From Eutreptiella sp. 'Long Island Sound 2002' (taxonomy: Eukaryota > Euglenozoa > Euglenophyceae > Eutreptiales > Eutreptiaceae): DNA of 64,000 nucleotides. Positions 48,003 through 58,776 of this stretch are shown here, in pieces; within the stretch, counting starts at the first letter, position 1, and the number at the start of each line of letters is the position of its first letter. The notes beneath the pieces were generated by a model that saw nothing but the letters and a program-made list of their open reading frames with translations, was not told the origin of the DNA and did not search any database. Where the stretch lies: NCBI GenBank assembly GCA_964036045.1, contig OZ038383.1, positions 69,089,888 through 69,153,887 on the forward strand, in the 5' to 3' direction. Position numbers and translations under genes: made by a program.

Positions 48003-49165
48003 AGCGTGGATTGCGAGCTCCTAACCCCAAATCAAGGGACCACGCAACAACACGTGGTTTGCAAGCCCCTAACCCCAACTCAAGGGTCTAGGCCACAAAG
48101 CGTGGATTGGGAGTCCCTCACCCCAACTCAACGGGTCACACAACAAGGCGTGGATTAAGAGTCTCTAACCCCAACTCAAGGGGCCACGCAACAAAGAATG
48201 GCTCGCGAGTCCCTAACCCCAACTCAAGGGACCACGCAACAAAGCGAGGATTGAGAGTTCCCTAACCCCAACTCAAGGGGCCACACAACAAAGCGTGGAT
48301 TGCTAGTCCCCGGCCCCAAGTCAACGGGCCACTCAACAAGGCGTGGATTGCGAGTCCCTAACCCCAACTCCAGGGACCATGCAACACAGCATGTATTGCG
48401 AGTCCCTAACCCCAACTCAACGGGCCACACGATAAAGCGTGCATTGAGAGTCCCTAACCCCAACTCAAGGGACCACGGAACAAAGCGTGTATTGGGAGTC
48501 CCTGGCCCAAACGCACCGGTTAACCCAAGAAATCGAGGATTAAGAGGCCCTAATCCCAACTCAAGGGGCCACAGAACAAAGCGTGGATATAGAGTCCCTA
48601 ACCCCAACTCAACGAGCCACGCAACAAAGCGTGGATTGCCCGTCCCTAACCCTACTTCAACAGGCCACGGAACAAAGCGTGGATTGCAAGTCCCTAACCC
48701 CAACTCAAGGGGCCATGCAACAAAGCGTGGATTGAGAGTCCCTAGCCGGAACTCAAGGGGCCACGCAATAAAGTGTGGATTGCGAGTCCGTAACCCCAAC
48801 TCAAGGAGCCACGCAACAAACCGTGGATTGCGAGTCCCTAACCCTAACTCAACAGGCCACGCAACAAAGCGTGGATTGCGAGTCCCCAACCCCAACTCAA
48901 GGGGCCACGCAACAAAGTGTGGATTGCGAGTCCCTCACCCCAACTCAAGGGGCCACACAACTGAGCTCGGATTGCAAGTCCCCAACCCCAACTCAAGGGG
49001 CCATGCAACAAAGCGTGGATCGAGAGTCCCTCACCCCAACTCAAAGGTCCAAGCAATAAAGTGTGGATTGCGAGTCCCTAACCCCAATGCAAGGGGCCAC
49101 ACAACAAAGTGTGGATTGCGAGTCTCTAACCCCAACTCAAGGGGCCACACAACAAAGCGTGGATT
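48003..49165 (+). repeat. Higher-order segment of the 48-bp array, first copy
   Basis: The stretch starting near GAGCTCCTAACCCCAAATC (48015) recurs with few differences at an offset of 1536 bp, 32 units. It includes rare variants such as CGCACCGGTTAACCC and ACACAGCATGTATT. Match ends near 49165. Confidence 0.85.
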
Positions 49166-49538
49166 GCGAGTCCCTAACCAAAACTCAAGGGGCCACGCAA
49201 CGTAGTGTGGATTGCGAGTCCCTAACCGCAACTCAACGAGCCACGCAACAAAGCGTGGATTGCCCATCCCTAACCCTCATTCAACAGGCCACGCACCAAA
49301 GCGTGCATTGCGAGTCCCTGACCCCAACTCAAGGGGCCACACAACAAAGCGTGGATTGCGAGTCCCTCACCCTAACTCAAGGGACCACGCAATAAAGTGT
49401 GGATTGCGAGTCCCCTACCCAACTCAAGGGCCCACACAACAAAGCTTGGATTGCGAGTCCTTAACCCCAACTCAAGGGGCCACACAACAAAGCGTAGATT
49501 GCTAGTCCCTAACCCCAACTCAAGGGGCCATGCAACAA

Positions 49539-50701
49539 AGCGTGGATTGCGAGCTCCTAACCCCAAATCAAGGGACCACGCAACAACACGTGGCTTGCAA
49601 GCCCCTAACCCCAACTCAAGGGTCTAGGCCACAAAGCGTGGATTGGGAGTCCCTCACCCCAACTCAACGGGTCACACAACAAGGCGTGGATTAAGAGTCT
49701 CTAACCCCAACTCAAGGGGCCACGCAACAAAGAATGGCTCGCGAGTCCCTAACCCCAACTCAAGGGACCACGCAACAAAGCGAGGATTGAGAGTTCCCTA
49801 ACCCCAACTCAAGGGGCCACACAACAAAGCGTGGATTGCGAGTCCCCGGCCCCAAGTCAACGGGCCACTCAACAAGGCGTGGATTGCGAGTCCCTAACCC
49901 CAACTCCAGGGACCATGCAACACAGCATGTATTGCGAGTCCCTAACCCCAACTCAACGGGCCACACGATAAAGCGTGCATTGAGAGTCCCTAACCCCAAC
50001 TCAAGGGACCACGGAACAAAGCGTGTATTGGGAGTCCCTGGCCCAAACGCACCGGTTAACCCAAGAAATCGAGGATTAAGAGGCCCTAATCCCAACTCAA
50101 GGGGCCACAGAACAAAGCGTGGATATAGAGTCCCTAACCCCAACTCAACGAGCCACGCAACAAAGCGTGGATTGCCCGTCCCTAACCCTACTTCAACAGG
50201 CCACGGAACAAAGCGTGGATTGCGAGTCCCTAACCCCAACTCAAGGGGCCATGCAACAAAGCGTGGATTGAGAGTCCCTAGCCGGAACTCAAGGGGCCAC
50301 GCAATAAAGTGTGGATTGCGAGTCCGTAACCCCAACTCAAGGAGCCACGCAACAAACCGTGGATTGCGAGTCCCTAACCCTAACTCAACAGGCCACGCAA
50401 CAAAGCGTGGATTGCGAGTCCCCAACCCCAACTCAAGGGGCCACGCAACAAAGTGTGGATTGCGAGTCCCTCACCCCAACTCAAGGGGCCACACAACTGA
50501 GCTCGGATTGCAAGTCCCCAACCCCAACTCAAGGGGCCATGCAACAAAGCGTGGATCGAGAGTCCCTCACCCCAACTCAAAGGTCCAAGCAATAAAGTGT
50601 GGATTGCGAGTCCCTAACCCCAATGCAAGGGGCCACACAACAAAGTGTGGATTGCGAGTCTCTAACCCCAACTCAAGGGGCCACACAACAAAGCGTGGAT
50701 T
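49539..50701 (+). repeat. Higher-order segment of the 48-bp array, second copy
   Basis: Second copy of 48003-49165; the same rare variants occur in the same order, followed by divergence near 50701. Confidence 0.85.
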
Positions 50702-53700
50702 GAGAGTCCCTCACCCCAACTCAAGGGGCCACGCAACGTAGTGTGGATTGCGAGTCCCTAACCCCAACTCAAAGGGCCACGCAATAAAGTGTGGATTGCG
50801 AGTCCCTAACCCAACTCAAGGGGCCATTAAACAAAGCGTGGATTGCGACTCCCTCACCCCAACTCAAAGGGTCAAGCAATAAAGTGTGGATTGCGAGTCC
50901 CTAACCCCAATGCAAGGGGCCACACAACAAAGTGTGGATTGCGAGTCTCTAACCCCAACTCAAGGGGCCACACAACAAAGCGTGGACTGAGAGTCCCTCA
51001 CCCCAACTCAAGGGGCCACGCAACGTAGTGTGGATTGCGAGTCCCTAACCCCAACTCAAAGGGCCACGCAATAAAGTGTGGATTGAGAGTCCTCAACCCA
51101 ACTCAAGGGGCCACACAGCAAAGCGTGGATTGCGAAACCCTAACGCCAAATCAAGGGACCACGCCACAAAGCCTGGATTGAGAGTCCCTAACCCCAACTC
51201 AACGGGCCACGCAACGAAGCGTGGATTGCAAGTGCCTAACCCAAACTCAACGGGTCACACAACAAAGCGTGGATTGCGAGTCCCCAACCCCAACTCAAGG
51301 GGCCACACAACAAAGAATGGCTCGCGAGTCCCTAACCCCAACTCAAGGGGGCACACAACAACGCGAGGATTGAGAATTCCCTAACCCCAACTCAAGGGGC
51401 CAAACAACAAAGCGTGGATTGCGAGTCCCCGGCCCCAACTCAATGGCCCACTCAACAAGGCGTGGATTGAGAGTGCCTAGCCCCAACTCAAAGGGCCACA
51501 CCACAAAGCGTGGATTGCGAGTCCGTGGCCCAAAGTCAACGGTCAACGCAACAAAGCGTGGATTGAGAGTCCATAACCCCAACTCAAGGGGCCTCACATC
51601 AAAGCGTGGATTGAGAGTCCCTAACCCCAACTCAACGGGCCACGCAACGAAGCGTGGATTGCAAGTGCCTAACCCAAACTCAACGGGTCACACAACAAAG
51701 CGTGGATTGCGAGTCCCCAACCCCAACTCAAGGGGCCACACAACAAAGAATGGCTCGCGAGTCCCTAACCCCAACTCAAGGGGGCACACAACAACGCGAG
51801 GATTGAGAATTCCCTAACCCCAACTCAAGGGGCCAAACAACAAAGCGTGGATTGCGAGTCCCCGGCCCCAACTCAATGGCCCACTCAACAAGGCGTGGAT
51901 TGAGAGTGCCTAGCCCCAACTCAAAGGGCCACACCACAAAGCGTGGATTGCGAGTCCGTGGCCCAAAGTCAACGGTCAACGCAACAAAGCGTGGATTGAG
52001 AGTCCATAACCCCAACTCAAGGGGCCTCACATCAAAGCGTGGATTGAGAGTCCCTAACCCCAACTCAAGGGACCACACAACAAAGCGTGGATTGAGAGTC
52101 CCCAACCCCAACTCCAGGGGCCACACAACAAAGCGGAGATTGAGGGTCCCTAACCCCAACTCAAGGGACCACGGAACAAAGCGTGTATTGGGAGTCCCTG
52201 GCCCAAAGGCACTGGTCAACGCAACAAATCGTGGATTAAGAGGCCCTAATCCCAACTCAAGGGGCCACGGAACAAAGCGTGGATTAAGAGTTCCTGACCC
52301 CACCTCGAAGGGCCACACAACAAAGCGGGGATTGAGAGTCCCTAACCCCAACTCAAGGGACCACACATCAAAGCGTGGATTGCGAGTCTTTAAACCCAAC
52401 TCAACGGGCCACCAGCCAAAGTGTGGATTGAGAGTCCCTAACCCCAACTCAAGGGACCATGGAACAAAGCGTGTGTTGGGAGTCCCTGGCCCAAACGCAC
52501 CGGTCAACGCAACAAATCCTGGATTTAGAGGCCCTAATCCCAACTCAAGGGGCCACGGAACAAAGCGTGGATTAAGAGTCCCTAACCCCAACTCAAGGGG
52601 CCACACAACAAAGCGTGGCTTGCCCGTCCCTAACACAAACTCAAGGGGCCACACAACAAAGCGTGGATTGCGAGTCCCTAACCCCAACTCAAGGGGCCAT
52701 GCAACAAAGCATGGATTGCCAGTCCCTATCCCAACTAAAAGGGCCACACAACAAAGCGTGGATTGCGAGTCCCTAACCCCAAATCAAGGGGCCACGCAAC
52801 AAAGCGTGGCTTGCGAGTCCCTAACCCCAACTCAAGGGGGCACACAACTAAGCGTGGATTGAGAGTCCCTAACCCAAACTCAACGGGCCACGCAATAAAG
52901 TGTGGATTGCGAGTCCCCAACCCCAACTAAAGGGGTCACACAACAAAGCGTGGATTGCGAGTCCCTAACCCCAACTCAAGGGGCCACACAACAAAGCGTG
53001 GATTGCGAGTCCCTAACCCAAACTCAAGGGGCCACACAACAAAGCGTGGATTGACAGTCCCCAACCCCAACTCAAGGGACCACGGAACAAAGCGTGTATT
53101 GGGAGTCCCTGGCCCAAACGCACCGGTCAACGCAACAAATCCTGGATTTAGAGGCCCTAATCCCAACTCAAGGGGCCACGGAACAAAGAGTGGATATAGA
53201 GTCCCTAACCCCAACTCAAGGGGCCACACAACACAACGTGGCTTGCCCGTCCCTAACGCAAACTCAAGGGGCCACACAACAAAGCGTGGATTGCGAGTCC
53301 CTAACCCCAACTCAAGGGGCCATGCAACAAGGCGTGGATTGTGAGTCCCTAACCCCAACTCAAGGCAACACCGAACAAAGCGTGGATTGCGAGTCCCTAA
53401 CCCCAAATCAAGGGGCCACGCAACAAAGCGTGGCTTGCGAGTCCCTAACCCCAACTCAAGGGGGCACACAACTAAGCGTGGATTGAGAGTCCCTAACCCA
53501 AACTCAACGGGCCACGCAATAAAGTGTGGATTGCGCGTCCCCAACCCCAACTAAAGGGGTCACACAACAAAGCGTGGATTGCGAGTCCCTAAACCCAACT
53601 CAAGGGGCCACACAACTAAGCGTGGATTGCGAGTCCCTAACGCCAACTCAAGGGGTCATGCAACAAAGCGTGGATTGAGAGTCCCGCAGCCCAACTGAAA

Positions 53701-54407
53701 AGGCCAAGCAATAAATTGTGGATTGCGAGTCCCTAACCCCAACTCAAGGGGCCACAGAACAAAGCGTGGATTCCGAGTCCCTAACCCCAACTCAAGGGGC
53801 CATGCAACAAAGCGTGGATTGCGAGTCCCTAACCCCAACTCAAGGGGCCACGCAATAAAGTGTGGATTGTGAGTCCCTAAACCCAACTCAAGGGGTCACA
53901 CAACAAAGCGTCGATTGAGAGTCCCTAACCCCAACTCAAGGGGTCACGCAACAAAGCGCAGATTGCTGATCCCTAACCCCAACTCAAGGGGCCACGTAAC
54001 AAAGCGTGGATTGTGAGTCCTCAACCCCAACTCAAGGGGCCATGCAATAAAGTGTGGATTGCGAGTCCCTAACCCCAAATCAAGGGGCCACGCAACAAAG
54101 CGTGGCTTGCGAGTTCCTAACCCCAACTCAACGGGTCACACAACAAAGCGTGGATTAAGAGTCTCTAACCCCAACTCAAGGGGCCACGCAACAAAGAATG
54201 GCTCGCGAGTCCCTAACCCCAACTCAAGGGACCACGCAACAAAGCGAGGACCGAGAGTCCCTAACCGCAGTTGAAAGGGCCACGGAACAAAGCGTGGATT
54301 GCGAGTCTCTAACCCCAACTCAAGGGGTCACGCCACAAAGCGTGGATTGCGAGTACCCGACCCCGACTCAAGTGGCTGCGCAACAAAGGGTGGATTGCGA
54401 GTCCCTA

Positions 54408-55010
54408 CGGAATATGGGAGCCCCGGACCGCACGGTCCCCAGGCAGGGGAAACGGGGAGTCCTGCCCGGTCGATGGTCGTTGCCTATGGAACGCCTGCAA
54501 GGGCATGGCAACCCCCAACAGCGCGGGCTGGGGGGGGGCGGGGGTCATGCCCAGTCGGTGGTCTCTGCCTATAAAGCGCCTACGGGGGATGGCAACCCCC
54601 AGCGGCTCAGGCCCATTTGTTCCGGGGACGGCGAGGCCTGCCTTGTCGGAGGTCGCTCCTCAAGCACCGCTTGCGGCAGATGGCAGTCCCCAACGGTGCA
54701 CACCCGCTGGCTGGGGGGATCGGGAGTCCTACTAAGTCGGTGGTCGCTGCCTATAGAGTGCCTGCGGAGGATGACAGCCTCCAACGGCGTGGGCCCACGA
54801 GTTGGGGGGATGGGGAGTTTCGCCCCGTCGGTGGTCACCGCGTATGGAGCGCTTGCGGGGGGATGGTAGCCCCCAATGGCGGGGGCCCCCTGCTGGGGGG
54901 ACTCGAAGTCCTGCCCAGTCAATGGTCGTTGCCTCAGGAGTGTCTTGGAGGGGATGGCAGCCCTTAGCGGCTCGGGCCCACTAGCTTGGGGGAAATGGAG
55001 TCCTGCGTAG
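54408..55010. repeat. 91-bp tandem repeat, about 7 copies (second block)
   Basis: Same unit as 37378-38215, with GATGGCAGCCCCCAA-type landmarks about every 91 bp near 54504, 54590, 54677, 54768, 54858 and 54950. It again borders a 48-bp array, so the two repeats travel as a module. Confidence 0.88.
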
Positions 55011-55340
55011 TCGGTGCCCCCCCCCCCCCCCACACCCCACCCCAAATTGCCCCGCTTGGACCCCCCCCCCACCAACCCTCCCAAATCCCCGCTCAGAAAG
55101 TCCCTCCCACGGGGGCCGATCCTGGTCGGAACCTGACCCCAAAGGGGGGGGGGGAACCCCCCCCCCCCTCTACGGACCCCAAAATTGTCGCACGGAACAG
55201 TGTGCTTTGTTGGCGCCGGAGGCGCCGCAGATTTTGTTTTAGGTATACGGGGGGGGGAATTTTTTTGTTCGACCACATGTGTCTATACTCAAAATCCTCA
55301 GAATTTTGTGGAGAATTCAAAAATGGCTGAAAAGCACAAA
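55011..55340. other. Homopolymer-rich stretch without genes
   Basis: Several C runs (55017-55030, 55062-55070, 55159-55170) and G runs (55143-55153, 55249-55257), then a short A/T-rich part with ATTTTTTTGTTCG. No coding or repeat unit is recognised. Such runs are weak points for read accuracy and assembly. Confidence 0.5.
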
Positions 55341-55562
55341 AAGGTTATGTAGCCACCTTGCCCACTTCTGGGCCACTTCTGATTTTGCCCCCCGCTCTGA
55401 AGCGGAGGGGCTCCCCGAGACGGCAGGGGTTAAGTAGCCACTTCTGATTTAGTCCCCCGCTCTGATGCGGTGGGGCTCCCCGAGACGGCAGGGGGTCCCC
55501 TCCCTTCGCTTCTCTATATATATGTCTGAGTCTCCCTTCGCTTCTCTACATATATGTCTGTG
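55341..55562. repeat. Dispersed GTAGCCACTT repeat, two copies, plus a 32-bp duplication
   Basis: Two units about 85 bp apart contain GTAGCCACTTCTGATTT, CCCCGCTCTGA and GGGGCTCCCCGAGACGGCAG (55377 and 55453 regions). They resemble 35463-35500. They are followed by two copies of CCCTTCGCTTCTCTA plus a TATATGTCTG ending (55501-55560). Confidence 0.65.
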
Positions 55563-56461
55563 GTTTGTGACAAGGGGAAGGAAAGGCCTTTGGGCGAACG
55601 CAAGGCAACATTCAGTACTACTATGAAAGTGCTGCAGTGCAGCAAAACAATCACCATTCACAGTGCATCTTGTTAGCTTTGTGTGTTTGCGCGCTTGGAC
55701 GGGGCCTGCCGGAAAAGGTGCTGGGTTTGGGTCAACGAAGGGGGGGGGGGGGGCCTACAGCCCCCCAAACTGTCGAACACCCCTCGGGGTCACACATTGG
55801 CTGGCGGCGGCCCCCGTGGTCCCTCCCCAACACCCGCTGCAGTGCCCTCATAGCCCTTGCATTGGTAACGGGGTTGGCGTTGGCTACCGAAAGCTACGTC
55901 CCAAATGTTGTTGTGGCTGCACTTGCAACAGCTATAATGGTGCTGCCTGACAGCTGCAACACGAAAGCAGCCGGAGCTACGGCAACATCAAAGCTATAGT
56001 TGCGGCAGTCGCAGCAAGAAGGTTGCCGGTGTGGCACCGCCTCATGGATTATTTATCTCTTTCCATGTACTTTGCCCAACAAGCAGTTCCAGCTATCTAG
56101 TGTAGTGCCTTATTGCCTTCAAGGTGTTTGTGTTGCATCGTGTGTGTGTGTGTGTGTGTGTGTGTGCCGCAGTCAACAGGGGTGATTTGCTTCGTTTGGT
56201 TCCTACACGAGAGTGTGTGTATGTGCATTGCAAATTGTGTGTGTATGTCTGTGTGTGTGTGTGGAGGGGGGTAAATGGGGGGCAACATACCGGTTATGGT
56301 GTGCTACGGGTGTGCTATGTCCACAGTGCTGCTTGTACCTCTATGTTGCGTGTACTCAGGGATCGAACCCTTGCTGCAGCGGCTTACCCCTTCAAGAGGT
56401 TAGCGATGTCAATGAGACACCACACCAAGGTGCTCGCTAATGGAAAAGGATGACTTGCCTC
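55563..56461. other. Stretch without recognisable genes; TG microsatellite
   Basis: Contains a G run at 55741-55752 and a TG dinucleotide run at about 56137-56166, with further TG-rich sequence to 56265. Open frames (for example 55637-55999) show no recognisable domain. Confidence 0.45.
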
Positions 56462-56650
56462 AACCCAAGTTGTAGTGAGCACTAGTCGCTACTGCATATG
56501 TCTTGTCTGCATGTGTTTGTGTCTGGTCCTAGCTTCCGCTGCAGTTTGCGTTGCAATACCTGAAGACGGGTTTGATAGCAATGCTCCAAGTGTACACTCA
56601 CTATTTGTACGGTACTGTATGGTATACTACAAGCGTGTGTGTACTGTTGT
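56462..56650. repeat. ~190-bp dispersed duplicate, left copy
   Basis: AACCCAAGTTGTAGTGAGC at the start, CTGCAGTTTGCGTTGCAATA and TTGTACGGTACTGTATGGTA near the end, all recur in order at 58074-58262 with scattered differences. Confidence 0.85.
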
Positions 56651-57730
56651 TGGCACACCACAACTTCTTCGAGTTTACCTCCCCATTGTCCGTGGACATT
56701 ACCGGGCATTTCCATGCCTTTATGCTGTTTTTTCTTGCAACCCGAAGAGATAGCCCCCTCCCCGGTACCCCCAAGACATTACATCTAGCATGTCCTGGGT
56801 CCGCACCAATGACTGCAAAGGAGGTGCATGGTGGGCCAACCTGCAGGCCTTGTTCGCAGCCCCCACGGCCACCCAGGGGCGCGTGACCTCACCGTGGTGT
56901 GGGGGTGTAACGGGGGGGGGTCCCCCGGGCTAACACACAATCTGGGGGCGATCTAGGCTCAGCTACGATAGCTGGGTCGCAGGAAGTTAGTGCGCGCCCC
57001 ACCCCTCGCCGGCCACCGTGGGGGAGCCGCGATGGCACAGGGCGGGCTCCACCAGGGGGTGGCCGTTAGCGGCGGATTTCCATGTTTTGGGATGCTGAGC
57101 CTCAACGTGGAGGCAGATCTCCAAAGCAAGCGGTCTTTCTTCCACGGTGATTTCCCATGCGTTATGCAAGACTAGGACCCAGCTCAGTGGTAGTTCGAGT
57201 CTTGTTTACCGAGCTGGGTTTACCCTGTCGAGGCTTTACAACCCTACTTAGGGTCTGTGGATGAGCAACACATTTTAGGAGCAACAGCAGGGCCTCCCTG
57301 TGGTACTGCCCACTCCACGGCTTCTGTGTATCCTCTCCTCTCCCCCTGCACCTCCTTTCGCCCGTCACAGGGGATCCTGGGGGCATGGGAGGACGAGATC
57401 CGAGTTTGGGATCATGAGGGGCTTCGTGGAGGCCCCTTCGGCCTCGTGTTGACCACCCCGGGAGCAAGGGACAAGAGGAGATGATGGGGTTGTAGCGGGT
57501 GGGAGACACTTCCCACCACTGCGTCTCCACTCGGATGGACGGAGGACCCCCCCCCCCCCCCGGTTTGTCTCTCAACAGATATGGAGGGGAGTGGTCCACG
57601 GCACAGTGGAAGGGCGCCACTCCCCATAGCTGTTGCGTTGGTCTGGAATGAAGGGGTGGTCCCCCTTACGTCTCTCTTTGTGGAAGGCTTGAAATAAGGG
57701 GCGGCCCCCAGACCTCTTGCTCTTGGTTCA
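56651..57730. other. Stretch without recognisable genes
   Basis: GC-rich, with a G run at 56912-56920 and a C run at 57548-57561. A segment at 57180-57230 (CAGCTCAGTGGTAG then TTCGAGTC) recalls tRNA A- and B-box words but cannot be folded into a tRNA. Open frames on either strand lack domain resemblance. Confidence 0.45.
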
Positions 57731-58063
57731 GGTATACCATGATGAGCCTATCCCCCGCCGGTATACCATGATGAGCCCAGCCCCCGCCAGTATACCATGA
57801 TGAGCCTATCACCCGCCAGTATACCGTGATGAGCCTAGCCCCCGCTGGTATACCATGATGAGCCTATCCCCCGCCTATATACCATGGTGAGGCTGTCCCC
57901 CGCTGGTATACCATAGTGAGCCCATCCCCTGCTGGTATACCATGATGAGCCTATCCCCAGTCAGTATACCATGATGAGCCTAGCCCTCTCCGGTATACCA
58001 TGATGAGCCTAGCCCCCGCCAGTACACCATGATGAGCCTATCCCACGCTGGTATACCATGATG
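57731..58063. repeat. 29-bp minisatellite, 11.5 copies
   Basis: Units read GGTATACCATGATGAGCC then TATCCCCCGCC with few substitutions and a constant 29-bp length. It ends mid-unit at 58063 and lies about 550 bp before the distal transporter exon. Confidence 0.95.
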
Positions 58064-58073
58064 CTTGACTGAA

Positions 58074-58265
58074 CCCAAGTTGTAGTAAGCCCTGAGCACC
58101 AGTTGCTTCTGCATGTGTCCTGTCTGTCTGTTGAGTGTGTTAGTGTCTGGTCCTGGGTTGCGCTGCAGTTTGTGTTGCAATACCTGAAGACAAGTGTGAT
58201 ACAAATGCTCCAAGTGTACACTCACTGTTTGTACGGTACTGTATGGTATACTACAAGTGTGTGTG
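58074..58265. repeat. ~190-bp dispersed duplicate, right copy
   Basis: Second copy of 56462-56650; followed by a TG microsatellite at about 58256-58280. Confidence 0.85.
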
Positions 58266-58616
58266 TGTGTGTGTGTGTGTGCACCTGTCATGTGCACATT
58301 CTGGTGTGTGTATAGATTGGATGGTTCAATGCCGGTGCCGGAGGCAATTTTTACTTCCAGACCAGACATTTGGGTTTTTTTGTCAACCAGGAGAATGTGT
58401 GTTGTTGGAGCCAGGGGTTGAAAGCAGTGGCATGTTGGTTTGGGCCATCACGTTTTAGTCAGTACGAGCCACTGGCCCACCCCCTTGGAGGGAGTGGCAC
58501 TTCATCATTCTGTGCAACCCAGAACAGTGCTGCAGCCGCACTCTTTGCCTGCAACCAATTGCACCCCCTTCCCTGACCCTGTGGAAACCACTCCATCCCA
58601 ACCCCGTATTTCGCAG

Positions 58617-58776
58617 CAACTTTTCCCCCTGTGGCTCCTGAAAGATCCACAAGAGGGGGGCTTTAATTTTGATGAGAGCGCCATTGGGACCGTCATTGCC
58701 ATGACTGGTCCAGTGCAGCTGCTTTCACAGGTCTTCGCGGTTCCTGCATTGGCTCGAATGGTCTCTTATCGGAAAG
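58617..58776 (+). CDS. MFS transporter (ZIFL-like), exon covering TM8
   Basis: After the acceptor ATTTCGCAG the exon reads QLFPLWLLKDPQEGGF, NFDESAIGTVIAMTG and PVQLLSQVFAVPALARM. F-x-L-W, then a G-G-F/L loop, then a small-residue helix ending in a basic loop, is the TM7-TM8 layout of ZIFL-type MFS proteins. It joins exactly to GFE of the exon ending at 28892. The donor is uncertain: GT at 58777 (after SYRK) is one choice. Otherwise the frame stays open to a stop at 58889, but the later residues do not resemble the family. Exons for TM9-12 were not found to the right. Confidence 0.8.

Larger units (their letters stand above)
44897..54407 (+). repeat. 48-bp satellite array, plus orientation, about 198 copies
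   Basis: Continues the 38216-42085 array after the transposon, with the same unit and orientation. Internal duplications are visible. An eight-unit offset (384 bp) occurs near 45075/45459, a 1536-bp (32-unit) offset near 48.0/49.5 kb, and a 13-unit offset (624 bp) near 52.74/53.36 kb. Open frames up to 336 codons (for example 51852-52862, plus) and 323 codons (51776-52747, minus) are 16-residue repeats in competing frames and I do not annotate them. Confidence 0.95.
28893..58616 (+). other. Candidate 29.7-kb intron of the MFS transporter gene
   Basis: The left border is GAG/GTGAGTGC, the right border ATTTCGCAG/CAA. Both are phase 0, and the joined protein reads GFE-QLFPLWLL, which follows the ZIFL alignment with no missing residues. 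The intron holds three 48-bp satellite arrays, two 91-bp arrays, an intact RNase H ORF, a complete-looking TIR transposon and a 29-bp minisatellite. The alternative is that an insertion or rearrangement broke the gene; transcript evidence would decide. Confidence 0.7.

Noticed and set aside
38202-52862. ORFs of 200-336 codons with 16-residue repeats in the 48-bp arrays
   Set aside because: They occur in several frames and on both strands over the same DNA, start and stop with single-base unit changes, and reflect the 48-bp period.
38216-54407. CRISPR array
   Set aside because: Units are contiguous 48-bp copies with no unique spacers, the DNA is eukaryotic and no cas genes are present.
56355-56425. 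tRNA on the minus strand (GGGTTCGATCCC word)
   Set aside because: Only the T-loop word is present; no acceptor or D-arm pairing was found.
57175-57235. tRNA gene
   Set aside because: AGCTCAGTGGTAG and TTCGAGTC are adjacent instead of about 35 bases apart, and no cloverleaf can be drawn.
57162-57620. 152-codon minus-strand ORF
   Set aside because: Pro/Gly/Arg-rich, driven by GC-rich homopolymers, no domain and no splice or start context.
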